The notes under the pieces: generated by a model
Told to the model about the DNA's origin: nothing
The model's database searches: none
What the model saw: the letters and a program-made list of their open reading frames with translations, nothing else
NCBI GenBank assembly: GCA_963840235.1
Contig: CAWIYC010000004.1
Span: 86,371-150,370 of the forward strand
DNA length: 64,000 bases
Direction: 5' to 3'
DNA from: JBBRHQ01 sp963840235
Lineage (GTDB): Bacteria > Actinomycetota > Thermoleophilia > Solirubrobacterales > 70-9
Shown: one piece after another, positions 24,453 through 31,391 of the stretch
Layout of the letters: the number at the start of each line of letters is the position of its first letter
How positions within the stretch are numbered: position 1 is the stretch's first letter
Position numbers and translations under genes: made by a program

Positions 24453-24788
24453 CTAGACAGTGCCCTCGAACGTAGCCTGATCCTGCTCCGAAGTGACTCG
24501 GTCGATCTTGCTTGAGAAGAAGTACTTGGCCAGCGGTTCAGCCCCCGAGAGCTCGACTCCCTGCCGTGGCGAAAGGCTCAGCCGAGTCCGACCCTCCTCC
24601 AGCGGGGTTGCCTCGAGTATCCAGTCCCGGCACTCAGCTTGTGTCGCCTCTCGATCCCTGGCGGCTCTCCGCAGGCGGTCGAGCTCGGGTTGGCAGCGAA
24701 ACGGAGGCTGGAAGTGTGGTTGTTGGCGAGTAAGTCCGACGCCTGAATGGTATGGCGCACTCGGGCCGCCGGGTCCGAGAGGATCAGG
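24453..24788 (-). pseudogene. Startless open frame, possible gene fragment
   Basis: A minus-strand frame is open from 24788 to a TAG at 24453-24455 (111 codons) and has protein-like composition: FRCQPELDRLRRAARDREA, then WILEATPLEEGRTRLSL and AEPLAKYFFSSKIDRV. It contains no ATG, GTG or TTG start. It may be the 3' part of a gene cut off by insertion. Family not recognised; the remainder of 24340-24960 shows nothing else except the decayed tRNA. Confidence 0.25.
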
Positions 24789-24800
24789 TCATCGGTGAGA

Positions 24801-24870
24801 TGTAGCTAGCCGGACTCCAACCGGCGACCTCCTGGGTGGCGATCCAGGCGCTCTCTAGCAACCGGTGCTC
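24801..24870 (-). pseudogene. Decayed tRNA-Ala-like gene
   Basis: On the minus strand a D-arm-like stretch (GAGCACCGGTTGCTAGAGAG), an anticodon stem CCTGG/CCAGG, AGGTC and a T-arm GCCGG-TTGGAGT-CCGGC followed by TAGCTACA are in tRNA order. The T-loop has one change from TTCGAGT, the anticodon loop ATCGCCAC has eight bases instead of seven, and the 5' acceptor strand is lost. With one C removed the anticodon would be CGC (Ala). It is probably a relic of another tRNA-targeted insertion. Confidence 0.45.
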
Positions 24871-24963
24871 GGCGGAACTATCCCGAGGGCGTCGGGGTGA
24901 GCTTCTAGTGCGGCGCGATTCTTCGTCCACACGAACGACGATCGTCCGTGCAGCGAGTCAAAA

Positions 24964-25150
24964 GGCACCAAGCGCAATCTGGTGCCTCAATCGACGCATA
25001 TCGACGCTAATCGGCGACTATCCAGCCGGGCGGGGAGAAGCAAGCAACTCACCTCATTCCGCTCTAGCAAGCCAAATAGCGGGGCAAGAGGCGCACGCGC
25101 CTCGCGTCCTTACAAGCAGGAGGTCACTGGTTCGAGCCCAGTACCGCCCA
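24964..25150 (+). repeat. 187-bp right-end repeat, copy 2 (ends in partial tRNA-Val)
   Basis: It is the same length as copy 1 at 22718-22904 and aligns without gaps. The inverted repeat GGCACCAAG-N6-CTGGTGCC, the words ATCGACGC and ATCGGCGACTATC, the segment GCTCTAGCAAGCCA and the final 43 bp are conserved; the middle is more divergent. Confidence 0.7.
25108..25150 (+). repeat. Partial tRNA-Val (3' half), att-like copy 3
   Basis: Identical to 21414-21456 over 43 bases, preceded by CTCGCGT as in copy 2. The sequence to its right (TGGCTGGTAACCCAG) no longer matches the left ends of modules A and B well, so a different DNA block follows. Confidence 0.85.
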
Positions 25151-25439
25151 TGGCTGGTAACCCAGGCGCAGAGCCAAATGTTGGGTGCCATCCGCTCACC
25201 AGATCGTGCGTTTCGGTGCGCTTGGAAGCGAAATGGAAGCGCTGCGCCTCAACCCCCCGGCCACCCCTATTCACAGCGGCCCGCCGCCACGGGTCCCATA
25301 TCTACAGGACTTAGGAGTCCATCCACCTCCGTGGACAGTCCGTGGCATCCTCGGCCTGTCCGGGACAGCCCGCGCCAGATCCCGGAGATCGAGGCATAGC
25401 GCTTATCCTCGGCCTCATCTGAGCGATACTGCGCAGGCG

Positions 25440-25838
25440 ATGTCGGAGGAGAACGTCGAAGCACTCCGGGCGGTGTACCCCGCTTTGGCCACCGGGGACC
25501 TCTCGGTGCTTTTCGAGTTGTGCGATCCCAGTGTTGAGATCACCGAACCTCCAGAGATTCCCGACTCCTCGAGCTTTTTCGGCCATGACGGCATTCGTGC
25601 CGTGTTCGAGAAGTTGCAGGACGTTTTTCCAGACATGCAATTCGCGGCACCTGAGTTCATCGCTAACGGCGACCGGGTGCTTGCCTCGACGGAGTGGCTG
25701 GGGACAGGCGCTGGCAGCGGAGCGAGTGCTCGGGTCCCGCTCTTTCACGTTTGGAGCTTCGAGGAAGACCGCGCCACTCGAATTCATGCATTTCTTGATC
25801 GCAGCCAAGCCCTCGAAGCCGCCGGGCTATTGGAGTAG
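25440..25838 (+). CDS. NTF2/SnoaL-like protein (MSxENVE family), member 1
   Basis: A 132-residue single-domain cone-shaped alpha+beta protein. It begins MSEENVEALRAVY, has the central FGHDGIRAVFEKLQDVFPDM and ends ALEAAGLLE. The family fold is that of SnoaL/ketosteroid isomerase, and its members in Solirubrobacterales have no known function. A 22-bp leader with GATACT, 9 nt before the ATG, recurs before two other members (28231 and 34470). Its stop is 3 nt from the next family member. Confidence 0.8.
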   Translation: MSEENVEALRAVYPALATGDLSVLFELCDPSVEITEPPEIPDSSSFFGHDGIRAVFEKLQDVFPDMQFAAPEFIANGDRVLASTEWLGTGAGSGASARVPLFHVWSFEEDRATRIHAFLDRSQALEAAGLLE

Positions 25839-25841
25839 GCG

Positions 25842-26231
25842 ATGTCGCAGGAGAACGTGGAGATCATGAGACGCGGCTACGAGCGCTGGAGGGCCACCGG
25901 TGAGATCCGCGCCCATCCCGATTTCGTCTGGGATGTGTCCAAACTCGGCTGGCCTGACCAGCAAATCTACTCCGGAGCCGAGGGCGCGAACCAGTTCAAC
26001 GCCGAGTGGGCGGATGCGTGGGATGGCTGGGAGGTCGAGGCCGAGGATTACATCGACGCCGGGGAGCGCGTCGTCGTCATCGTTAACCAGCGGGGGCGTT
26101 CGAAGGCCACGGGAATTCCCGTCGACATGCGCTTCGCTCAGGTGTGGTCGTTCCGGGACGGACAGGCGATCAGGATGCAGATGTACTCGAGCGTGGACGA
26201 GGCCCTCGAAGCCGCCGGACTGTCGGAGTAG
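25842..26231 (+). CDS. NTF2/SnoaL-like protein (MSxENVE family), member 2
   Basis: A 129-residue protein beginning MSQENVEIMRRGYERW and ending ALEAAGLSE. The core IDAGERVVVIVNQRGRSKAT and MRFAQVWSFRDGQAIRMQMY is the typical beta-sheet of the family. The gap to member 1 is 3 nt, so they form an operon; the junction DNA (25809-25864) is nearly identical to junctions at 28.6, 31.4 and 34.07 kb. Catalytic residues cannot be assigned. Confidence 0.82.
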   Translation: MSQENVEIMRRGYERWRATGEIRAHPDFVWDVSKLGWPDQQIYSGAEGANQFNAEWADAWDGWEVEAEDYIDAGERVVVIVNQRGRSKATGIPVDMRFAQVWSFRDGQAIRMQMYSSVDEALEAAGLSE

Positions 26232-26383
26232 CGCCCTCACCGGTGCACTTGCCTCCCTCGATCAGCGGCCCGTGCCATGTCGCTGCTGCCGATTACTACC
26301 GCCGTTGCTACCGATCTTCAGTCCCGAAGCCCTGAGCTTTCCCGTACAGCCATGCGGCAGACGCGGGAGCTACCATCGCTTCC

Positions 26384-26527
26384 GTGGCCGACGCCCCCCA
26401 GCCTGAGCAGAAGACCAAGGCTGACGAGCCGGTCGAGAAGCCCGCTCCGACGCGGCGAAGCTTTTTCGGTGCACTCAAGAAGGCGGCACAAGACGCAGTC
26501 GTCAAGCGCACCAGCACCAGGAAGTAA
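26384..26527 (+). CDS. Small basic protein (47 residues)
   Basis: GTG 26384 opens a frame reading VADAPQPEQKTKADEPVEK and then RRSFFGALKKAAQDAVVKR before TAA. It has an acidic/proline linker followed by an amphipathic, Lys/Arg-rich helix. GGGAG lies about 8 nt upstream. Composition is protein-like and unlike the antisense frame, but no homologue is recognised. It could bind nucleic acid or membrane. Confidence 0.4.
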   Translation: MADAPQPEQKTKADEPVEKPAPTRRSFFGALKKAAQDAVVKRTSTRK

Positions 26528-26832
26528 TCCGCACCAAGAGCGGGGAGATGCGCGAGGGGTGTTTCGCACGAGTCCGTGCCGCCGCAGGGCCACCCCGCGC
26601 AGGGCGAGCGCGCCCGGCCAGCCCGCAAAGGGGCGCGTTTGACCAGGAGTGCCAGCAGCAGGCCACAGGAGGGCTGTCAGGACGCCTGAGGCCGGTCAGG
26701 TCGAAGGGCTGCCTCCCCCGCTCCGCCGCCGATCAGCGGGGCCTGTTATCCCAGCGGGGACGAAAATAAATGCGCCCCCAGTTCGTTAATTACGGGAGAC
26801 CGGACCATCGAGCAGACCATGGGAGGAACAAG
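26528..26832. other. Intergenic stretch without recognisable genes
   Basis: No frame on either strand has start, ribosome site and protein-like composition together. A strong GGGAGGAA at 26820-26828 belongs to the next gene. Confidence 0.4.
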
Positions 26833-27270
26833 TTGATCCGAGCTTTCCGCATCTATCTCGTAATCGCGCTCCTGGCTCTCGCGACCGCGGCTGGAGCTCT
26901 CGCCGCCAACTCCGTGACGCCAAAGCCTGGACGCTATGACTCGAAGTGCCCACAGGGCTGGAAGTCCGGGTGTGGAGAGGCGTACTTCACCGTGATCGCG
27001 AATAGCCGCAAGATCGAAAAGTTCGCGTCCGTCCCGTGGCCAAACAAGCCAAGTGATCCCTCTGTCGGCATCTGCGGCCGCTACAACCCGAATGTCAACA
27101 CGAGGATCGCGATCAAGGACGGCAAGTTCACCTATGTCGGGACAGTCTTGGGAAAGAAGTTGACCTGGACAGGCAAGTGGGTCAGTCGGCGAAAGATGAC
27201 AGGCACCGTCAAGTGGGCGGGGTGCAGCACCTTGGTCAAGTACACGGCACAATGGGCGCCGACTCCTTAG
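26833..27270 (+). CDS. Small secreted protein of unknown function
   Basis: A 145-residue protein with a signal peptide (LIRAFRIYLVIALLALATAA, cleavage after GALAA). The mature part has four Cys (YDSKCPQGWKSGCGEAYF, GICGRYN, WAGCSTLV) that could form two disulphides, and alternating beta-like segments ending TAQWAPTP. TTG 26833 is chosen because GGGAGGAA lies 4-5 nt upstream. Family not recognised, though similar small secreted beta proteins are frequent in Solirubrobacterales. Confidence 0.65.
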   Translation: MIRAFRIYLVIALLALATAAGALAANSVTPKPGRYDSKCPQGWKSGCGEAYFTVIANSRKIEKFASVPWPNKPSDPSVGICGRYNPNVNTRIAIKDGKFTYVGTVLGKKLTWTGKWVSRRKMTGTVKWAGCSTLVKYTAQWAPTP

Positions 27271-27335
27271 GCCTATCTGGATCGACAAGGCCGCGTCGTC
27301 CTCACTTCCCCCGATAGCTAGTGGATGACTGACTG

Positions 27336-27425
27336 ATGCCGGCCTTGAGAAAGATCGCGCACACGATCTGGTGGCTGGCCCACCACGCGAACCCCCACGG
27401 ACTTCCGACAAGGAGGCACCAATGA
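27336..27425 (+). CDS. Tiny ORF (29 residues), coupled to the next
   Basis: ATG 27336 encodes MPALRKIAHTIWWLAHHANP and nine more residues before TGA. The stop overlaps the next tiny ORF start as ATGA. It has no clear ribosome site of its own. The product would be a small amphipathic helix. Doubtful without expression data. Confidence 0.2.
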   Translation: MPALRKIAHTIWWLAHHANPHGLPTRRHQ

Positions 27426-27514
27426 GCATCGAGCTTGGACCTCGAAGCGGGAAGGGGGTTACTGTGGCTCAGCTGCCGCTGCGCACGGCGACGATCAGGC
27501 TGCCAGCTCGGTAG
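27422..27514 (+). CDS. Tiny ORF (30 residues) with a strong ribosome binding site
   Basis: ATG 27422 is preceded 6 nt upstream by AAGGAGG (27409-27415), one of the best Shine-Dalgarno sites in the window, yet the frame stops after 30 codons (MSIELGPRSGKGVTVAQLPL and ten more). It may be the surviving start of a gene whose body was lost when the VOC fragment was inserted. Confidence 0.3.
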   Translation: MSIELGPRSGKGVTVAQLPLRTATIRLPAR

Positions 27515-27568
27515 CGCCGTAGGCGGTGCCCGCGAACGCGAACAGGGCTCGGCCAGCGGCCTCGTCGA

Positions 27569-27959
27569 TCAGAAGTCCCGGCGTCCCACAAGGCGTGCGG
27601 CGGCCTCGGGGCGGGTGAGCTCGTAGAGAGCGAAGCGCTGGCCGCCGGGTGCCCGGTAGGAGTACAACGGGCCGTGGGGGATGCCCGAGCGCGCCTCGGG
27701 GTCCCAACCTCGCTCCGCGAGCTCTGCACTCGCTTGGGCGAGGTTCTCCACCCTGTAGACAAGGATGGGCGCCTCGCCGTGGAGGTGGCCGGCCAGCAGC
27801 ACGGCCGGTCCCTCGATCCGAGAGCTCGACCATTGCCACCCGCGTTCCGAAAGCCTCGATCGCGAAAACGAGGCGACCGCCGGCAACGTCAGTGAAGTGA
27901 GCGATGTCAGCGGCAACATCAGTGCTGGGCATGTAGACGAAGTCAAGCGCGGGGAACAT
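27569..27959 (-). pseudogene. VOC/glyoxalase-family gene with a frameshift
   Basis: The N-terminal part (MFPALDFVYMPSTDVAADIA then FGTRVAMVELS) is in one frame; the C-terminal part (EGPAVLLAGHLHGE, ILVYRVENLAQASAELAERG, GQRFALYELTRPE) is in another. Together they make one VOC domain of about 130 residues. The change lies near 27820-27835. The span is 391 bp (3n+1), consistent with one extra base. VOC proteins bind metal or small ligands; function here unknown. Confidence 0.6.
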
Positions 27960-28026
27960 CAGCCACCCTCAGCGAAACGAGGCCCTCATGGTGAGATCGG
28001 AAGCCTCCTCATAGGGACATTGTCAA

Positions 28027-28182
28027 TGCAGGAACGGCGGCTGGAATCAGTTCGGCTTCAAGAACCAGGGCCGGTGCGTGGCGTTCGTCGTCGTGACGAG
28101 GATTTGCGATGTGCTCGAGCGCCACGGGCTCCATTGGAAGATCTGCCCGCCGACGCCTCCGGGTCCCCTCCGCTCGAACTGA
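28027..28182 (+). pseudogene. 3' remnant of a small secreted Cys-containing protein
   Basis: In frame from 28027 the sequence reads CRNGGWNQFGFKNQGRCVAF and runs on to a stop at 28180-28182. The C-x3-GW-FG-FKNQG-CV pattern is the C-terminal hallmark of small secreted actinobacterial proteins. No start or signal peptide precedes it. The last 30 residues look like read-through. Confidence 0.4.
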
Positions 28183-28230
28183 GTGCCACAAGCGCCCCCT
28201 TCCTCGGCCCTGAGCGATACTGCGCAGGCG

Positions 28231-28632
28231 ATGTCGCAGAAGAACGTGGAGCTGCAATACCGAGCGGTCGACGCCTTCAACCGGCGCGACCTCGATGCCT
28301 TCCTCGCACTCGTCGACCCCTACGGGGAGTTCACCCCGCTCCAGGCGGAGATGGAGGGCGGGGGCGTCTACAGGGGCCATGAGGGGGCTCGGCGCTGGTG
28401 GGAGAACCTCCTGGGCGTCTTCCCTGACTTCAGGGCGGAGATCGATGAGGTGCAAGATCTCGGAGATGTGACCGTTACGCGGCTGCGCCTCCGCGGCCAA
28501 GGCATGGAGAGCGACGCCCCCATTGAGCAGACGAACTGGCAGGCCACGGAGTGGCGCGACAAGAAGGCCATCTGGTGGCGCACCTACCGAACCGAGGCTG
28601 ATGCCCTCGAAGGCGCCCGGCTTCAGGAGTAG
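28231..28632 (+). CDS. NTF2/SnoaL-like protein (MSxENVE family), member 3
   Basis: A 133-residue protein beginning MSQKNVELQYRAVDAFNRRD and ending ALEGARLQE. Family features VYRGHEGARRWWENLLGVFP and VTVTRLRLRGQG are present. Upstream, CTGAGCGATACTGCGCAGGCG repeats the leader of member 1. It is followed after 3 nt by member 4, with the recurrent junction sequence at 28603-28659. Confidence 0.8.
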   Translation: MSQKNVELQYRAVDAFNRRDLDAFLALVDPYGEFTPLQAEMEGGGVYRGHEGARRWWENLLGVFPDFRAEIDEVQDLGDVTVTRLRLRGQGMESDAPIEQTNWQATEWRDKKAIWWRTYRTEADALEGARLQE

Positions 28633-28635
28633 GCG

Positions 28636-29037
28636 ATGTCCCAGGAGAATGTGGAGATCGTGCGCCAGGTCTTGGACGCCGTGAACCGGCGCGACCTCGG
28701 AACTATGGATGCGCTCTTCCCCGAGGAGGCGGAGTTCCACTCGGTCCTTGCCGCCAGCGAGGGTCGCGTCTTCCGCGGGCAGCAGGGCATCCGCGACTAC
28801 TTCGCGTGGTTTGACGACGCCTTCGAGGAATTCGGAAGCGAGGTCGAGGAGGCCATCGACGCGGGCGAGGATCGGGTCGTCGCGCTCCTCAAGTTCACTG
28901 CGCGTGGCAAGGGGAGCGGCATCACCCTTGACCAGCGCATGGGCATCGTTTTCACTTTTCAGGGCGGGCAGCTCGCTCGCATGGACAGCTACTTTGACCC
29001 AGCCGACGCCCTCGAAGCCGCCGGGCTGGCGGATTAG
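28636..29037 (+). CDS. NTF2/SnoaL-like protein (MSxENVE family), member 4
   Basis: A 133-residue protein beginning MSQENVEIVRQVLDAVNRRD and ending ALEAAGLAD. VFRGQQGIRDYFAWFDDAF and ALLKFTARGKGSGITLDQ are typical of the family. It forms a two-gene unit with member 3. The N- and C-terminal ends are far more conserved among the window's members than the middle. Confidence 0.82.
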   Translation: MSQENVEIVRQVLDAVNRRDLGTMDALFPEEAEFHSVLAASEGRVFRGQQGIRDYFAWFDDAFEEFGSEVEEAIDAGEDRVVALLKFTARGKGSGITLDQRMGIVFTFQGGQLARMDSYFDPADALEAAGLAD

Positions 29038-29117
29038 GCATGTTGAAAGAAAGTGGATGTGTCCAGGCGTCTTTGGAGCCTGGGATCTCGAGCCGGTCTC
29101 TGAGCTAGCTTTGAATC

Positions 29118-29802
29118 GTGGAAGAAGGAACGAGGCGCCTGATACTCAACTCAATCGCGGCGCTCGGCTTTTCGGTCATCGTCGCAATGTCTTGGGCCCT
29201 CACGGGCTCTGCTCAGCCACCGCCTCAGGAACGTCGTCACCTCAGCCACGCCCGCGCCTGGCGGTCGGCTGTTCCTAGCCCGGGACGGTTGGATCTCCGC
29301 CTCACCAGACATCCAATTGGTCATTGGTTCATCCCATTCTCGGCCAAGCGCAAGCACGAGATGGCCGCCTACTCGAAGCGCCATTACGGTGACCACACCT
29401 CGCGGCTGCGTAATCCGCACGTCATTGTCGAACACATCTCAGTCGCCAGCAGTGCCGCCGCCGTCTACAACACCTTCGCGCCCGACCATCCCGATCCCGA
29501 GCTCCATGAGCTCCCGAACGTCGGCCTCAACTGGACCGCGATCGGAATCGAACACGCTGGGCACAGCGATGCTTGACCTTCTCGGCGATCGGCGAGAGTT
29601 GCGGGCTTCCTTGCATCTGACGCGTTACCTGCGATGCCGATTCCATATCAAGGTCAGGAATGTGATCGGACATCGGGAGAGCCTTCGGTCGCCCTACCAC
29701 CATGAGCTAGTGCCGAGACTCCGGAATCAGACGCACGGCGATATGAGACACAGCTCGATGCGGATCTACCGCCAGAAGTTACGCAAGATGAAGGGTTGCT
29801 GA
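29118..29802 (+). pseudogene. N-acetylmuramoyl-L-alanine amidase (Amidase_2/PGRP) with deletion and frameshift
   Basis: The first frame encodes a hydrophobic leader and then NPHVIVEHISVASSAAAVYN, TFAPDHPDPELHELPNV and GLNWTAIGIEHAG. A second frame continues with LLGDRRELRASLHLTRYLR, NVIGHRESLRSPYHHELVP and QTHGDM. Together they follow the amidase fold, which cleaves the stem peptide from muramic acid. The frame changes near 29570, and the segment normally found between LPNV and GLNWTAIG (with a metal ligand) is missing. The span is 685 bp (3n+1). Probably inactive. Confidence 0.6.
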
Positions 29803-29923
29803 CGCTAGGACCGGGCCATTTCTAAGGCTGCTTTTTCGCGGCGCCGTGGCCAGCGGTCTTTGGAATGCGGCACGGAAAAGGAACGAGACCACTGACGATG
29901 GCGCTGTCCCCCGTTGGTGAGGG

Positions 29924-30124
29924 ATGGCAGTTGCGTCGTACGAACCCTGCGTCGTCTGCGGCCGAGGCGACACGACCACCGGGTTCGCCGTCCAGAGGGA
30001 GGCGGAGTTCCCCTTCACGAATCCGGCGCCGAGCTGCCGCGCCAATACAGCCGAACGGAGCGACTACAGCGACACCGAACCCGGCCCCCTCAGGCACGGA
30101 TCGCATGGCAAGCGGTCCTCGAGG
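29924..30124 (+). pseudogene. Truncated N-terminus of a zinc-ribbon-like protein
   Basis: ATG 29924 opens MAVASYEPCVVCGRGDTTTG followed by FAVQREAEFPF, where C-x2-C suggests a metal knuckle. The frame loses protein character after about 30 codons and runs into the partial tRNA at 30125. A gene cut by insertion is the simplest reading. The rest of 29803-30124 shows nothing. Confidence 0.3.
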
Positions 30125-30167
30125 CCTTACAAGCAGGAGGTCGCCAGTTCGAGCCTGGCACCGGCCA
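30125..30167 (+). repeat. Diverged partial tRNA 3' half, att-like copy 4
   Basis: It matches the tRNA-Val 3' half through CCTTACAAGCAGGAGGTC and TTCGAGC, but the T-stem is GCCAG/CTGGC instead of ACTGG/CCAGT and the acceptor strand is ACCGGCC. The T-stem changes are compensatory on both strands, so it derives from a functional tRNA of a different sequence rather than from decay of the local copy. Confidence 0.6.
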
Positions 30168-30172
30168 TCGCC

Positions 30173-30514
30173 TCAGTCGTCGACGACACTGCGGTCGAGG
30201 CGGCCGGTTTCTAGGTCCGCGGCGAAGTAGAGCGCCGCATACTCGGCCAGTCGCTCGGCCGAGACGCCCTGCCGGTCCGCCTCGCGCTCGAGCGCTTCCC
30301 AGGGCGCTTCGTCAATCGTGATCTGCACCTGCACTCCCTCCCCATACACCCGGTCGCGATGGAAGCGCGGATATGCCCAGCCGGCCCGGGGGGAGTCCTT
30401 CTCCGTCAGGTAGTGCCGGATCGCCAGTGCCAGCGGTGGCCCGAGGCTGCCCGACTCCGCGCGGGTCTCGCCCCGAAGTGCTCTAAGGCTGATCTCGCCG
30501 AGGAAGACGTCCAC
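30173..30514 (-). CDS. Small hypothetical protein
   Basis: A 113-residue protein starting at GTG 30514 (VDVFLGEISLRALRGETRAE). The C-terminal half (VQVQITIDEAPWEALEREAD, then GVSAERLAEYAALYFAADLE) reads as beta-strand plus two helices and resembles ribbon-helix-helix-type antitoxin architecture, though no partner toxin is adjacent. The long frame upstream of 30514 is antisense to the next gene and is not part of it. Confidence 0.55.
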   Translation of the reverse strand: MDVFLGEISLRALRGETRAESGSLGPPLALAIRHYLTEKDSPRAGWAYPRFHRDRVYGEGVQVQITIDEAPWEALEREADRQGVSAERLAEYAALYFAADLETGRLDRSVVDD

Positions 30515-30817
30515 GATTCGCGGCAATGGCTTTCTACCCTCGCTCTCTACTCTCGGCCCCCAAGGGGGTTGGGCACCGATACTGTTCGCGGCGAGGTCGT
30601 CAGCCCCTCTTCTGCCCGGATAAACCGAAATGCAAGCCGGGCCGGCACCCCCAGCGGGAGGGGGGAGCCCCACGCCTGGCGACGCCCAGGCGGGATACTG
30701 CATCGTCGTCCTCGGCGAACCTGGACCTCGTGCGCTCGGTCCGCGCGGACATGGGCCGTGGCGACTTTCGGCTCGGCCGGGGTCGACCAAACCAAGAGCG
30801 GAAGGAACCTGATCCGA
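30515..30817. other. Divergent intergenic region
   Basis: No gene is evident. It contains two GATACT-like hexamers on the plus strand (around 30577 and 30694) and lies between a minus-strand hypothetical gene and a plus-strand SnoaL-like gene. Confidence 0.4.
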
Positions 30818-31225
30818 ATGAACACGAGTCAGCAGGAGTCCGACGGCGCGACGCGGGTGGCCTACATCCTCGGCGTACCCTTGGCCGAGAACGTCGTGCG
30901 CCAGTGGCCGCAGATGGGCGAGATGGTGCGCACCAGCAGGCTGGTCGCCGATGTCGAGGGCAACTTCCCCGAACTCACACTCGAAGTCGGCAGGCGTCTG
31001 CAACTCGATGATGTCGTCGTGGTCGAGTGGACCTGCAACTACGGTGACGGACGTCTGTACCGGAACGTGACCATCGGCGAGCTGGAGGACGGGCAGGCCG
31101 TGCGCATCACCGACTACTGGGGCGAGCCCACCGAGACACCCGAATGGCGGCAGCCGCTCACAGATCGGCTCGACATGCCCGGTATCGGCATCTGGCCGGA
31201 CGCGGAACACCTCAGCCACTACTAG
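30818..31225 (+). CDS. SnoaL-like polyketide cyclase-fold protein (outside the MSxENVE group)
   Basis: A 135-residue protein, MNTSQQESDGATRVAYILGV, with RLQLDDVVVVEWTCNYGDGR and AVRITDYWGEPTETPEW. The final strand pattern, ending in an aromatic-rich segment, is that of SnoaL-like domains, but the MSxENVE start and ALEAAGL end are absent. GGAAGGA is 11 nt upstream. Function unknown. Confidence 0.62.
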   Translation: MNTSQQESDGATRVAYILGVPLAENVVRQWPQMGEMVRTSRLVADVEGNFPELTLEVGRRLQLDDVVVVEWTCNYGDGRLYRNVTIGELEDGQAVRITDYWGEPTETPEWRQPLTDRLDMPGIGIWPDAEHLSHY

Positions 31226-31253
31226 AGTCCTCGACCCGCAAGAAGTCAATGCC

Positions 31254-31388
31254 CATGGGAAGGGCAGAGGTGTTCCCGGGCGGCGCTCCTACGCCGAGCT
31301 CTGCACCGTGATCGAAGGCAAGATCGCGCGGATCACTGTCTTTCCGAGTGAGGAACAGGCCCTCGAAGCCGCGGGGCTGCCGGAGTAG
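31254..31388 (+). pseudogene. NTF2/SnoaL-like 3' remnant
   Basis: In frame to the stop 31386-31388 the sequence reads CTVIEGKIARITVFPSEEQ and ALEAAGLPE, the C-terminal third of the MSxENVE family. The 5' part is missing. Four bases after the stop a new MSQENVEI start appears (31392) and is itself cut off after eight codons, so the family junction survives while both bodies are gone. Confidence 0.5.
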
Positions 31389-31391
31389 GCG

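Larger units (their letters stand above)
22905..25150. mobile_element. tRNA-Val-anchored module B (non-autonomous)
   Basis: This 2,246-bp segment is bounded by the second and third copies of the tRNA-Val 3' half. Its left end resembles that of module A, and its right 187 bp match the right end of module A. Cargo is one plus-strand lipoprotein gene, a startless minus-strand frame and a decayed tRNA-Ala. No recombinase is present. Shared ends with different cargo suggest serial insertion of related elements at one tRNA. Confidence 0.6.

Noticed and set aside
24836..25399. Plus-strand frame through the second 187-bp module as an integrase remnant
   Set aside because: It has no catalytic R-H-R-Y residues and reads straight through tRNA sequence; kept only as a possibility in the module finding.
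27495..27568. C-terminal extension of the first-frame VOC fragment
   Set aside because: After the frame change the first frame is Arg/Pro-rich and unlike any VOC protein; the real C-terminus is in the other frame and stops at 27569.
30515..31249. Long minus-strand frame upstream of the 113-residue protein
   Set aside because: It is antisense to the SnoaL-like gene at 30818 and has no recognisable domain.
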